NCBI GenBank assembly: GCA_022266195.1
Contig: WHVY01000002.1
Coordinates: 139,001-203,000 of the forward strand
Direction of reading: 5' to 3'
DNA length: 64,000 nucleotides
From: Tetranychus cinnabarinus
Taxonomy: Eukaryota > Arthropoda > Arachnida > Trombidiformes > Tetranychidae
Shown here: in pieces, positions 19,798 to 34,800 of the stretch
Numbering within the stretch: position 1 is the stretch's first letter
Layout of the letters: each line of letters begins with the position of its first letter
Translations under genes and position numbers: made by a program
Notes under the pieces: generated by a model
Seen by the model: only the letters and a program-made list of their open reading frames with translations
Told to the model about the DNA's origin: nothing
The model's database searches: none

Positions 19798-22700
19798 CTC
19801 TTTTATCATCCTCAATCAACATCTTCAAATGGTGAATCTAAATTGTCTAGCAAAATGTTGATCGATCTTTACAAAAGTCATTTTCACAGCGCTTATTATA
19901 TTATTAATATTTATTCATTCATGTGTGAATCATAATCTGTGAAGCTTAAAGAACGGACAATCAAACCTTCCATCACATTATCATTTCATAATTATCATAA
20001 TCTTCATCTCGGAATCTTATTTCATTTCTTCTCGGTCAACTTTCTTTCCTTGGTTTCATATTCAATATCAACATTTGAAAGTTTTGTAACTGAAGCAAGT
20101 CCATCAAAATGAATCTCGGACTAATCCACAAGCAAAGTGAATCTGAATCAATCTTAATCCCAGTTCAAGCGATTAAACTCAACTCATTTATTATCAACTA
20201 TTTTGTAGCATTTTGTTAAACTTGTAATCATTTGCTGATTGGCTTTGTCATCATGTAAGTTGATGATAAGATTCCAATGAAAGCAACATTGTCATCTTGA
20301 TTCTTGTTGTTACCTAATTGCAATGTAAGGTAATACTTTAGCAAAGATGAATTCATCTGTTATTTATACTGTAGTTGATGAGTTGATGGTGAAATTGAAG
20401 GAAAAACTCACGCAGGGAAATATTTTGATGGATAAAATTCTTGTTCTTTCAAGATATTTTCAAGTTTCGGTTAAACTGATCAGGACAAGTGATGTGTCCA
20501 TCAATTTAATTGCCTGTTACTCAAGTGAAGGTTGAAAGAAGGGTCGATGCAAAGGGAAGATTAAGATGATCAAGAAAATGAAGATGATGATGATCAGGAC
20601 GATGAAGATGATTAATCCTAACAAAAATATTTAGCACCATTTTCCAACTAAATGAACATCTTTTTAACGATAATTGACCTTTACTTGTAACTTGATAACG
20701 CCATTTCTTAGTTCATTTAATGTTATCTTTGTTAATCTTTTTCTTTCTTGTTTACAAGTCATCTTTATGATAAAATGAATTGATAGAAAACTGTTTGTGA
20801 TTTCAAGATCGATTCAGTGATCATTAGCGTCTATCATTCAACGGATGTGATGAAGATAAAGGAGGAGAGGAAAGAAGCAAGATTAGGTTGGAAGACAAGG
20901 TGATGAGAAAGGTAAGGATGAAAGGAAAAAGATTTTGTCACTCATTCAGTTTCATATTTCGTTGGCCTTTTGCCTGCTTTTTTATGCTGAATCAAGGGAA
21001 TTTCGACAAATTCCAAGTGACCATCAATATTATCATCATTATCATCAAGTGTATCAAAATGAGAAGAAAAAAGATGAGCCCAAAAAGAAGTGAACACGAT
21101 CATCATTTACCTTTTCGCCATTTATATAATCATGAGTAACTCGATTATCTGATGATCCAAGATTAATCAATATTCAAAGATTATGATGAGTGATGATGAT
21201 TTTATGATGAAACACACAAGAAAAATGGTTCCTTTAGATTCTTGTTGCTATAATAATAACAGCAATCACCGTTTTGATCAGAAAAATATATCATTATTAT
21301 GATGATGATGAGAAGAAGAGAAATATGAAAAGAAATAATGCTTCAGATCATTAGTTATTCTTGGAGTCAATTGATTTGACTCATGATTATGATGAGCAAT
21401 ATTATTATTAATAATGAATTGAATCACCAGATGCTTACCAAATGCTCTGATTTAAGGTTAAAATTGGGTTGAAAAGAAGAAGAAAAAACGAAAAATATAT
21501 TAACTTTTGTGGTGATTAAATTAACAGTGAATGTTGATCATGTTCAATACATCCTGTGGTGTCTACACATTTTCATTAATAAATTACTCTGTTAATATTA
21601 GTGTAAAACAAGCGACTGATCAAGTCAAAACTGCCCAAAGGCTGATCCAGTTAATTGCCAAGGATCTTCACCTCAAGGCTTATATCCATTCTCATCCCAG
21701 TTAATGGCTCAACATTTACCTTTTTTTTATCAAAAAAATTTCCTTTTTAGTCTCGATTTTTTAAGACAAAATGCTTATTATCATCAATAATTTCTCATGC
21801 ATTTCCTTAGATTATCAACATTCCACGGGAAATTGCAATTAAATTGCATCTGATTAGCGCTAAAATGATGTTCAGTTTGACTGTTCACCTTCAACCATCC
21901 ATTAAACCGTTCAACAATTTATCGGATCAACAATAATTTCAATCAATTGTTCATCTTACATCTTCATTTAGTCAACAATTTCATTGCTCAAGTAACATAT
22001 TTTACTTTAACCAATTAGTTGACTAATTAACATCATTTCAGTTCTCGTTTATTAATAGACTTTACTCAGGGAAGAAACTGTTAAACGTCATTTTCTTCAT
22101 TCTCTTCATTCGCTTCATCTTCATCTTCATTCTTTTTTCCACATTTTGTTTCTTCACTTTCTTTCTCTTATCAATCTGACGAGAGAATGGGTTCATGTTC
22201 AGGAAAAAAATTACCTTTGTCATTGTTGAGACAGAATGAAATAAAGTCATGATTCTGGTTTTCATGATATAAAATCAATATTGTCTTATGCGATTCTAAG
22301 AGTTTCACTTCTTCTTTTTTTCATGACATTTCATTCTTACTTAATTAATGATGAATCTTTTTTGACTTTTAATCTGATTCCATTAATCAATTAATTGGAA
22401 TAAAAATATCACTATTAGTTGATTCGATGAGCATTTTTGTGTTGAACACTCAAAGTTGAATAATGGAACCAGAAGTTTAATGATTCACCAGAGTGCAGAA
22501 TATTGATTTTTAATGATTATCAGTTAATTTCTCGAATCAATGAAACAGCAAAAGTAATTAGAGTCAGGTTGAGTCACATCAATAGACAGTCACTAATCTT
22601 TGCCCACAACTAATGATTAGAATTGACTTTACCTGCCATAATCAACCAATTGACATGATAATAACAACAGATTTTGATTGATTCTCGCCTACTGTTGTTC

Positions 22701-25700
22701 ACCAAACCACTGAAACTGAACCAGTTTATACAAACAAGGAAACCATGAATTCAGATCAAATTACAATTAAGATTATTGATTCGCAGAAACGAGTGCAAGT
22801 TGGACAAACCGAAAATGGTCATCAGATCTCGTTGTCAAATTAACTTGATAGCAATTTACTGTGAGAACAGCAACTTGGATAAATAAGTTGTGATTAAATG
22901 GAATCCCAATGTTCACCTTTTCAGCGCCAATGTTCACATTGGTCAATGTTTACAAAAGCAAAGCCCTGAAAGAGTCAACGGGATATCTTGACCATTCATT
23001 TGCATTCAGTCCATCACAAAGGTGACCTCATACAGAGGTTTAGTAGAGACCAAGTCAAAGGCAAATCCAAGGCAAAGGAAGGCTTGTTAAGGCAAGGACA
23101 CTATTCAGGTCAACTTATGAGGAAGCAAAACCTCTTTTCATTGTCACCATTTGATTGTGAACATTACCTTTAAAGGTTTGACTTGAGCAACTTTTTTTTG
23201 GGTTCGGTTTGTAATCTTTTTTCGCAGGCCAAATGGGAGCCAATGTAAGGCCAAATGGATTTGGTAATTGCGACAATAGAATGTTGTCTCTCATGAATCT
23301 TTTATATTGAGATATATTGACATTCCCTTTGACCCTTTCACGTGGAATGTGAACGAGGAAAGGTGGTCAAGGACAAAAGGTTAATTTGAATGATCAATTG
23401 ATCATCAATTGTATTGATTTGTCATTATTTGTATTTGCATTGATTGAACAGCAAAATGAAAGTTGACAGTAAAAGCATGAAACATTGAAATCATTTGATT
23501 GAATAAATGATTCAAGTAAATGTGATCACATTTGGAAAGGAAAGAAGCAACGAAAGATTATATTTTAATGCAAATATTCATCTGACTCTGAATGTTTCAA
23601 GAAACGAGAAACAAAACTAATTTACTATTCTATGGCTTAACCATTATCATTATCATCTTCATAATGATAATGATTATTATTAATATTACTTTTTTACTAA
23701 CCAAAACCAACCCAAGTAATGCGATACTCTGCCTGGGTTTGGTCAGTGGTGATATTAACTTTTAATTTAATTTGAATAACCAATGGAATGACCATTGAAT
23801 TGAGCAAAGGCAACAATTAACATTTGCCATTCAAAGGCAACAGTAAATTGATTTGAAGATTGATAAATTAATGGTAATTATGTAAATCTGTGTGAATAAA
23901 AATGATTAAAGTAATTAATGCTGTGAAATATAATGCAAACTATTATCATTATCATTCTCATTGTAAATAACATTCCCAATGAATATTCAGGTTCCACCAT
24001 CTAATTTATTCAGCGTCATGAAAATTTATTGTCACGATTCACTTTCCAATCTCGGCTCAACATTTATCAACATATATCTTCATCAGCCTGTTTCCTGTTC
24101 CGTTCTGAGATGTTCAATGTTCATTTAAGATTGTTTCATGAACCAAGTTCACTCGAAGGTAAACCATTGAATAATCTGAATAATCTGGTAAACTTTTTTC
24201 TGCTTCCATCGAAGGCTTAATTGTTTCCAAGTTCCGGTTAATATTGTAATTGATAAGAAATGGAATCATGTTAACATTCACTTTTTCATCATTTCATCAT
24301 TTTCTTTGTTCAAATGCAAATGAAATACTTTTTTTGGTGTAAAAGGAAAAGAGGAGAAAAATGTTTCATTAAAATGATTCCAATCCTTTTTCATGTTTTT
24401 TTCTTGTTGTAATTGTTGTAATTTCATTTCATAGGAAACATGAAAGCTGATGTTCAATAAGTCGATAGTTGCAGGGAAAATGATGATGAATTGAAATGAA
24501 AAGATTGAAACAAATTAAACAAGAGTTTACTGATAGTCATTAACAATGCTTAAACTGTCAACAACTGAATCATTCAAATTTAGTCATTGATTAATAAAAC
24601 AAAAGTTTTTTTTGTTTCACTTTTAAACCCATTTTGGGTGTAAAAGTGAAAAAAAGGAGAAAACAATTATTTTGTTCAATTGATTGACTTGAAAAAAGTC
24701 AATTTTGCTTTATCTTTTTGAAAGAAACAATTTCACGGGAAAATGTCTCATGCTGATTTGGACAAAATGAACCAAGGTGAAGGTGAAAGGAATGGTAAAT
24801 TGAAGGCGAAGATGAACTGGATCAAGTAGATGATAACACTCCTTGAAATGATTAGGATAAAATAATAGTGAGAGGAGTTGATATTCATTGTAATATCATC
24901 AGCCTCACCTTTCACTTTGTATACCTTGTTTTGACAGGCAACAAGTTTTTGCAGTTAGAAGAGGCAAGCTAAACCTGAGAAATGAGCTTCAGAAACAAGC
25001 CTCGGAACCATTCCAAGTCTCCGGATGCTCAAACCTATTATTAATATTTTTTAGCTTTTAAAGCACTTTTTTTAAAAAAACAAAAGTTCCTTGAGGCGCT
25101 AAGAAGAAAAAATGATGATAATGATGATGATGATGAAAAATAATAATCTCATCCTTTTCTTTATTGAATCGCCGTTACAATACAGATACATGCAATTAAC
25201 TTTGAGACGGTTCATCAATGATGTACCGTGACAATTTCCCTTTCTTTTCATCCTCATCACCAACACTCTCATCATCTTCTTCTTCTTCTCTTCTTCTTTC
25301 CTTGCCGAGTGTTTAAGCTGCTTAAAATGAGTCTGGGCTTGAAGTTTACAAAATTGAGAGGCAAAAAGCGATACTTAATTGCTGGTTGTCTCAATATTCA
25401 TTTTACATTGAACATTTTACTAGAAATGCTTTTTACTTTATGCTTATCCCTTCACTTAGCATTGTTGGTACAACCATTTGAAGAAGGTTAAAAAGCATTA
25501 TTACATGTTGATTAAAGTATTATTGGTGTATGGAATCAATTGAAGGCACAATTGTCATAATTGTTATCAATTGATAATATAATAACTCGAAAAGGCTTTC
25601 CATCGACAAGAATTACGATTCGTTTTTTAATGCTACTTGATATTCATATTAAGGCAAATTATTCCTTTTCCAAGTATTCTAATAGTTTTACTCGTTTCCT

Positions 25701-27740
25701 TAACAATCAAATATATTAACATGGTAAAAAGTATAACACAAAAGGATTTCAATCTTGCATATTTATAAAAGTATAATGTGAACAGCATTTTTGCTGATCA
25801 TTTACAACAGCAACCCAGTATGAATATGTTTTTTTTCAACCAAGAAAAGGTTGGAAGAAAAGAAAAGAGGAAAAAAGGTAAATCTTGGAGAAGATGAATT
25901 TTACTTTCTTCATTTAGTTTGTTTGCAAGACTAGAAAGGATCAGTAACAGAGGTTGAAATGGATATAAATAAAAAGTTGAAGAAAAAAAAGAATGAAAAG
26001 AAAAGAAAAGCGAGAAAAGGAAAATTGAATGAAGGTTTAGTGGGCCATTGATGGTGTAGAAGGCAGTTACAAGGAGTGAGTTAAGATGTTCCTGGATAAA
26101 GGCCAGGTTATCAGCGTGCCTTTCCAAGGTTTATAACCATTCTTTGAGTGTCAACAATCCTATAACATAAAAACACGTTCATTTGTCTAAGCGAAATGTC
26201 TTAAGACGTTTTCCTTCCTATGTACACATAAATATATTTATATATGCCGTTGACCATATGCCACTGTCTGTACCGAGACTCGTCCAGAGTACACTTTACT
26301 AGTGACTCTGGTAACTTAGTGTAGGGAATGGTTATCGTAAACAAAATATGAAAAGAGGAAAACAAGTTTATGCCTTTACTTTGCGACTTTAAAAAGTTAA
26401 CCATTACTTTGATAATAAACTTGAACCTTTGTAGAAGCGGAAGGAAAACAAATATTATTTTCATCACTTGACCAAAGAATTGAAAGGAAAGGATCAGGTC
26501 ATTAAAGTTTTTTTTATCACAATATTGGCACATAAATTCATCTTCTTCTTCCAGTATTTCATTGACTCTTCCATTCACTCTTCCTTTGGCTTCCATTCCC
26601 TTTACATCCTCATCTTTATCACTTTACTTCCAATTTGCAACTGTTGTTACAGAATTGCGTCTCAAATGAATGATTACCTTTTCCAGATTTTCTGTTGTTT
26701 TTTGCCCCAAAGAAAGTAACAATTATGATCAAGTTTTCCTGACATTTGACCTGCAACACAAGTTTACAGTAATTAGCTGATTTAAATGTTAAAAAAAGGA
26801 GAAAGAAACGGATGGAAACTAAAAATTTGACATTTTCGTCTTTTCCTTTGTTATACTTCATTGACTATTGAAACTTTTTTCCACTTCATTTTGTCTAATT
26901 CAATAGCGAATAGCAATCAATTAATAACAAACGCTAACTCCGTTAAATATTAATCAATCAGTCAATCGTATGTTTAACCTTTCACATCAATTTAAAGCTT
27001 ATACTAGTCAATGTGGCCCGAGTTATCGCACAACTAACGGTCAAAATATGCTTACCTTTCACTTAATTGTTAGTTTTACAAACAAAATCAGCTCTTTTTC
27101 ACTATTGTTGGTGTTTACCCAAATCAATTTGGGATGCACATCAGTTGTTGTGCAGCCATTTCCCATTCATTCTGAAAGTTAGAAGTCCATTAAATTAATA
27201 TGTTTAATTTTGGGTGCAAAATATGAAGATGAATTATGTCATGAAAATAATTCACTTTAAATCATCAAATTAGTATTATCATTAGAAATGTATTTGAAAA
27301 GATCAATTGAAACCTTAAGCTTATTTTGCTTGTTCTTTTGTTGAGACTTTTCAGTTAATCTTAACAATAGAAGCAAAAGTTTAACCAAACTAATCCGCTA
27401 AATCGATTCAAATCTCATAACAATTGATGGAATGGTAATTTATCTGAATGAATACAAGATTATTTGAAATAGAGATCTTGATTATATGATTGCTGCACAA
27501 CAACCGAATGTAAGCTTATCCTTACTTTGATCCGGTATATTGGATGGAAAGAAACACTCAAATCATAGTCTTTCCAATAGAAACTCATTTATCAAGAGAT
27601 TTTTAAGAAACGATTATTCAGTTTAGGTAAATTTAATTACTTAGAACACTTGATTAGAATTAACTAATGTAATTAATCCATTAACCTGAACAAGTAGCTA
27701 AAACATAAAAGGCATTGTCCGTCTCTTAACCTTATTACAG
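19798..27740. other. long non-coding stretch right of the transposon
   Basis: AT-rich with scattered ATG/GAAGAT runs. I found no gene. Two weak exon-like pieces are worth a transcript check: 24087-24158 (acceptor CATCAG, donor GTAAAC) and 24938-24972 (strong acceptor TTTTGACAG, then a stop), which join in phase. A 54-codon frame from an ATG at 25328 with a hydrophobic stretch ends at a weak donor. None is good enough to call. Confidence 0.4.
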
Positions 27741-28814
27741 GATTGAACCAATGTCTCAGTGGAAACAAATGGGTGGACATAGGTTAGTTATGAAAACAAT
27801 GAAATAACAATTTGTTCATTTTAAATGAGTTAATTGAAAAGGTCTTCAGTGGACGACTGCCTTTTTGCGTGACTCCAATTGACAGGAGAGGATCTAAACA
27901 ATTCGGTAACATCTAATGTGTTTAGGCAATGTATTGTGATTTAACTGCTAAGCACTCATGTAGTAACTCAGTAGCATTGTAATTCATGCCAACTAACTCC
28001 AGATTCAAACAGTCTCGGGTCTTTTCAAATCATCAAAATCGCAATCAAAAGATTCCAACTATAATAGAATGGCAATTATCCGTGTTTTCAGATCTTGTGT
28101 TTATAAGGTTGAATTTTAGTGTTCAACCTTTTATTTTTTAACATCTAATAATTATTGTGTTTCATTCAAGAGAAGAAGTTGCCAGAAAAGACTGCAAGTC
28201 CATCCTTTGTGAGGTTAGTCCAGTCTTATCCCAACCACATCGATCAGAGGAGCCTTTTGTGCCATTGGAGCGACATCTTTTGGCCACTTTTTCTGGATTC
28301 TTTTCCCATTTCAACTCGTAAGTTTTGAATCGCAGTTCATGTTTACAGACAATTGTTAATTAACTTGGTTGCTTGTTTTTGCTTTTTTATTTGTTTCATC
28401 TTCCATTATAATTATACTTTGGTTGGATTATATTTTTAATTAATGTATTAAATGGAATAAGGTTGAGTTTACCAACCAGGAAACATACTGTACATATGCT
28501 ACAATGTTAATATTGATCTAGACAAGTAACTATCTTTTGATACCCTTTCAAGCCTCAGGGAATTAATGTCAAATTAATCAGGTTTATTAGTTGTTTACAT
28601 CATCGTCATTATCATCGTCAAACCTGGACTAAACAATGAAAATCGGGTTACTGATTGCTTGTTAAAGATGCCAACGAAATGAAACATAATTTACTTCATT
28701 CATCTTTCACTCTTTAGGCTTTCAATTCATACAAACAGTCTATTGATGAGTGTCTTTGCATTTAATATTCAGTCCAATTATTATTCCAATGATAATATCC
28801 ATAAACTAAACTAA
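27741..28814 (+). CDS. unidentified gene, two convincing exons and one possible
   Basis: Exon 27741-27782 is preceded by CTTATTACAG and followed by GTTAGT. Exon 28171-28317 is preceded by TTTCATTCAAG and followed by GTAAGT. They join in phase across an AG|A Arg codon. The product reads IEPMSQWKQMGGHREEVARK, then a segment with KSILCEVSPVLSQ and ending HLLATFSGFFSHFN. Its balanced composition is quite unlike the surrounding DNA. A third piece, 28718-28814 (acceptor CACTCTTTAG), fits the phase and would end the protein after about 32 more residues, but is less protein-like. Translation might start at the ATG at 27750, or the 27741 exon may be internal. I do not recognise the family. Exon calls rest on splice signals and phase only. 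Confidence 0.42.
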
Positions 28815-31800
28815 ATTAGTAGACTCCTGAAGCTGGAAGGAATCTGCAATTGATTGAATATTTTCTGTTATTATCAACTGACCTTTAATAGTGCAATAAT
28901 CTATGCCTGATATGTAATGATTTAATGGGAAGCAAAGTGACAATGTTTATTTGTGTCATCAGCATGAACAATTCATGAGGAATTGTTGCCAGTTTCAGCA
29001 AATAGTTTTATTATTATACTGACATCGTTAACCTATTATCTGTTGCTTATTCCGAGTTTTCTGTGGTCAGTTGATTAAGCTTTATTTCATTGTGAAAGAC
29101 CAAAGGAAAATCGAAAGTAAAGGGAAAAGAGGAAAGAAAAGAAATACAACAATTTATGGGATGTTAAGGAAATAACAGTAAAGACTGTTAACTACATTAA
29201 GATATAATGTTTCCCTGTAATTACAAGAAACCTGGAACCATGCAAACTTATCTGAACTCAGTTGAATCAGCATTTCTGTAACACTTTTCTTCAACTCATT
29301 TTATCTTTAAGCCTTTGGGCTTGTTACATTGACCATCAAGGCGATGCTCATGGAAAGAATGGTGATAAAAATGAGGAGAAAAGTGAAATGAACTTTATTC
29401 CTCCAAGTCAATTCTAATTGTTCATAGACTTGTTCCACTGAACCATTGTGTCCCTCCAATTCAAAGTAACCATGTTACATGGTTCACTTTTATCTCCTTT
29501 TCTTCCCTCAAAATTGTATTATTTGGATAATGTAAGTTTCTTTCTTGAAAACCATTCCCAACATGATATAAATGATTTAAAAATTGTAGCCAATTAAATT
29601 AAATACAATTGTTTGAGCTTTGTTTTTATTCCCAATCGGGTTGGATGATCATTTAATGGACAAATGGATCATTTTTGGGTTATTTTCTGGTCAATGTAAC
29701 CAAAAACCTTTTTATCAAAGCTGATCACTTGTTTGGCCAATCTTATTTACAGTCTGATTAACCAATATTTACATTAAAAACTAACCAGAAAAGCACATTA
29801 AAAACACCAAAAAAAGCATTAATAAGAAATCAAATCTCCTTTTTTCAACCAAATTAACTAACATCTAAAATTGAATATTCAATGATAATAGTTGCGATAA
29901 ATTATGGGAACGAAGGTAAAACAAGTGGAAATGGGTTAATTAAGGCGATATTTAAATTGAATTCAGTGAAGTAAATCAAGAAAATCTATTAAAGTAAAGG
30001 TAATTTTAATTATGATTACAAAGATTATTTGAGTTAAACAAATAAGGTAAAACTGTTTATTGTTGGATTTACATTCTTCAGGTTAAATGATTGAAAGAAA
30101 AAGGAAAATGAAATAACGTCTAAAATAATTAATGGACTTTTCTAATTGTGATCAATTGCGATTAAATAATAACAACGAAATCGATATTTAATAGACATTT
30201 ATTAGCATTAGTGAAGTAAATTTGAAAGTCAGTCCAAGTAAACAGTGAAACTGAACCATTGAAACCGCCCTGAATTTAATGTGTTTAATCATGAATTTAG
30301 TTAACAACAGTTGAAAGTTCATTTTTCATTCTTTAAGCTTGTTCAAAACAAACAGAATTAAGAATCAAGATTCTGTAGTGAACATCTCTATTCACTGAGA
30401 AAAGTATAATAAACAGAAAAGCTGAAGGTGAGGTTTACTTGCTCAGTGTGAATGTTTTCTTCATCTTTGCGGTCATCATGATATTACCTTTTATTAATGT
30501 TACCTCACTTTGAAGACCATTATGAACCACCCAGGGCATCCTTAAGCTTATCTCCTTACCTTAAGCTTACATGAGAAAAGATGAGCTGAAAAAACAACAA
30601 AAGTTGCTCTTCTTTATCCTCTTTAAGATGACAAACCAGAGATGAAGAGAAATGAGAGTTTCTCAGATTATCGTAATTTATTATCTTACCTTGATAATTG
30701 ATTTTATTATTGTAATCAGATATTCCAATGAACACTGTTTTCCAATTGCAATTCTTGATCACCTTTTCTTTGGATCAACTTTTTTCTTCTATTCAATGCA
30801 TTCTGAGGTAACAATCAATGGTTCTTAATCAGATTATTGTAGTCAAATGATGAAAGAAAAGTTCTTATAATTTGTTGGCAATTAGCTGATTAAAGATGGT
30901 TAAATCAATCTAATTAATTCTTTTTCAAGGAAATGTCTAAAAATTTTAAAATCAACTTTTGTCAGGCCTAATTTACCGTATAAATTGAGACTCGTAAGTT
31001 AAGAATCTTGAGACACTAATCGTGATTGAAGTGAAATCTTCCGGAAATTAAGTTGACTCACAATTTTCATGCAAATGACTTTGGAACAGATTGAAATGCA
31101 CTTTCTCTTGAACAAGTTTCATGAAAAAAGTTGCTATTTATATTGAATTACGGTCACATTGAGAAGCTATTAGAAACAGTAGAAGTTCAATTTTCATTGA
31201 ACATCAGTTGAAACACAAATTTACTTGAAAAAATGATACAATGCTAAATGGACGAAACATCGTTTATCGATAGTTCAAATGAATATCGATTAGATGTTCA
31301 AGAACAATAAATCAACATTTCCAACCAAAAGATTCATTAAATTGGCAAACTTATCAAAAAATTAATATTTTTCGTTATTTTTAGAAAATCAGTTTTCGAA
31401 ATGAATTTTGTTCATTTTATTGTTCACCAGCGCATAAACTATCTTTTAATAACTTTCTTCTTTGACTGTGAATAACTTCAATGAGACACCAAAATTGTAT
31501 CAATTTCTTGCATTCTAATTATGATTGATGTTTTAATTTCATTTAATAACTTACTTGGTTAAAATAGTAATTTAGTTTGTCTAGTTGTTGATTGATTCAT
31601 TCAACTTTTCCTTGAATCATTCAATTTGAAAATTGAATCGTAATTGCGTTGAGAAGTTTTCACTTGATTCTTGATTCATTTATTAATAATTATTATCAGC
31701 AAAACTAATGATCATTTGAAAGCTCATCGATCCTGAGTTCAGTGAATTGAGTATCTCCATGAGCAACCAGAATGGCTCAATTTGCTAACAAACTCAAGTT

Positions 31801-34800
31801 TTGTCAAATGATAATTTAACATTCATTAAGCTGATTTCACGTTGAATCCAGTAAAATATACTTAATTAACTTGCTTAAATTGAAACTGAAAATAATCTCA
31901 TGATGGTTATGAATATGATCAAGAAAAGGATTATTTTCATTTGAATAAACAGAGTAAATTGTTAATAAGATTGTTTGTTGTTGGTGAATAAAAAAGGTAA
32001 AAATTGTTATCAAAATAATTCCAATTGAATTAATACGCTTCAGTAAATTGCTAGTTAAGGTAATAATAGACAAAATATTATTAACTTAGTAAAGCATATA
32101 AATATCATTATTTTGTTTCATTTGTAATCATTAATTCACTTTGCTATTGATTGTTTATCATGAAAATGAAAGCTGAATAAAAGTGAGAAGTTAATCCAAA
32201 CTGAATACGATTGCAAGTTGATCAAATGTTTCACTTAAAAGTTGAAAATGCCGATAATTCTGTAAATTGTAACATTGATAAAGTTTCACAAGCCCATGAA
32301 AAATGCTTCATCATTGATCCTTGCAGTTGACAGAAAAAGAGGAAGAAAAATGATGATTAAGATGAAGATGATAAAGGCTCATTTTTTGTGTGGTTGTGTG
32401 TTAATCTTGGTAAGGACAAGTAAATCTCTAGGTGGTCCGAGTAAAGGTGTAGTTTAAGCAGGTAAACTTGATAAATCATGGTAAACTTTCCAATGTAATT
32501 CAATGGAATCAAATTTTTCTTTTTCATTTTTTTCTTCTTTTCTTTTCTGTTTTTGTTTTTAAAACAACGTTTTCCTTCAACCAATCAATTGTTTACCTTT
32601 GCTGTTGGCTAAAGTGGTCAAGACAGGTTTAAATAATTTACTCACTTTTGTCCATTATTTGTTTATTTCACTTTGTTTATCATTACTTGGTTAACATGAA
32701 CATGCAAAGGTCTTGTTGATTAAACAAACAATTTACCTTTCAAGCCAACAGTTTGTGCTTTTGCCTAATAAAACTTAACTTTGACATCTTTTGGCTTCTT
32801 TACTTCATCTTCATCCTCATCAGGATCATCTTCTTCTTTATCTTCATTTGCTTCTTCTCATGTGACAAGGCAATCAATCAAATTGAACTAGCTAAATATT
32901 ACATAAAAAAGTTTCTTCCCTGATGATTTTTGTTCATCATGCTGATGTTTCATCATTTTGACCGTCATTTAGGCTTCATCAGAGTCATCACTGTAACCAT
33001 ACATGATAATGGAAACGATGGAAATGATGAAAATGATGACAAGCAAGAAACTGAAACATTTGTCTTTCTTTTTATTTGATCAACTTTTAATGACAATCTA
33101 TGTTAATTAGTTGATTGAACGATGATTAAATAATAATTCACCATCAATGAGACCAGACAAGCATAATCGTTTAATATGGCTTCCACTGCAATCTAATTGA
33201 ACTTACAATTGAGAAATTATTTTTTGTATCCAAAAGTTAAGGTAATCAAGATTATATTGAATAGGTGAAAGTAAATTGGCTGTGGCTGATTATTGATATA
33301 CCCACCTATGCATGCACACAATATAATTCAAAACATGAAATTTTTGTGTAAAAATTGTGGCCAAACGAAAAGGATTCTAAGGGAAATTTTTACACAGCCT
33401 GAAAGCCATGGTTAAACAACATCCACGAAAATAGTCCGACCATTCTCAAAATTCAGGTTACTGAGAAATTTACGTGTAAAGTTGGTCGGGAAAACAATGG
33501 AGAGTCCGAATCTCTGACTTTGAACTTTGTATTTAGTGTGATGGTTTATTGTTGGATTAGAGCATTTGTAAAACTGTCTTTCAAGTAAAGAGTCAAGTGA
33601 AAAATGTGGAGCCTCAACTGTACAAAAAGTGACAAAAATACAACTTCGAGCCCCATTTTGTCAATGATTGTTTATCAGCGAAACTTTTTAATCAAACAAA
33701 TGGAATCAGTTTTTATGCCTTTTATAACTCTTCAAAATCATTACCCATTCCCATTCCAAAATGAATATTATTAATGTGGAAAAATTTAAAGGCTTCAACT
33801 TTTGCATCTCATTGGTTCTTTGGTTTACCTGATAGATCTCCTTTTGTAGAGTTTACTAAATTTCTTTCACCAAACTCTTACCCGAAGACAAAGTTTTTTA
33901 TGCTATCCTGGTGCATCAACCACCAACCTGAATAACCAAAGTTTTGCCCCTTACTCGATATCATTGTTCCCCCCATCACTAAAACATTTTCTGCTTAAAC
34001 ATTGTACTCAAAATGATAAAATGTGTTCAGTGCACTAACTTTGTGAGTACCAGGGTACTTGTATTGTGTAGGAATTGGCACAAAGCACTCATTATATTGT
34101 ATTTCCATCAATGAAAATTTATTTTATATCAAAAATGAATCAATTTAATCAATAATTCAACCATTAATAATAAATTATCATTTAAAAATAATCGGATAGA
34201 ATCAAAAAATAGAAAAATGCGAGAAAATGAAAGGGTTTTCATTTATTTTCATTTAATCAACTTCACTCCAAATTTCTTTTAAATCTGTTCTGGCCTTACT
34301 TGTTTTTGATTGAGTTACGATATGATGAAAAACTAAGTTTATTTGATCAGTTCAGATAATACTCAGACTCTAACAATGAGAAAGGTGTTATTAATTGCAG
34401 CAATAATGCAATTAATAATTTCCGTCGCAAAAGATAACTTTAATGCAAGCTTCAAGATTAACCTTTATTTCAATCACATGTTTTCCTGATGTACATGGGA
34501 TATGAATATTTTTCCTGATCTTGTCTCGCCGGAATTAACATTCCTTTGATTATTCCATAATTACTTTACATCAAAGCAACATGTTGCAATTATCAAGTCT
34601 AAACATGATGATTGGACAATGATTTTAAGATTTGCCTTCGAATCAAAGCGATTTGAACAACCATCGTATGAATCAACCTGAAAATTTTATCATAAACTCT
34701 CTTATTGTAACACAGCTTCTTTCAATGAATGATGAACATTTTGATAACACGATTTCAGTGCACTCAATCAATGTTAATTAGTTAATCTTATTTCCCAGAA

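Noticed and set aside
25798..26127. Minus-strand frame starting RHADNLAFIQEHLNSLL
   Set aside because: The first 30 residues look protein-like, but there is no ATG in place, no good acceptor or donor, and the rest is Phe/Ser low complexity. It is not called; a transcript check would be cheap.
26201..26596. 131-codon minus frame with a CQYC motif
   Set aside because: It begins in GAAGAAGATG-type simple DNA. A single CxxC without partner residues is not a zinc finger, and the rest is hydrophobic by composition.
33340..33500. Candidate RNA hairpin or tRNA-like gene
   Set aside because: The short inverted arms do not form a cloverleaf, and no tRNA T-loop or box B motif is present. It fits decayed repeat DNA better.
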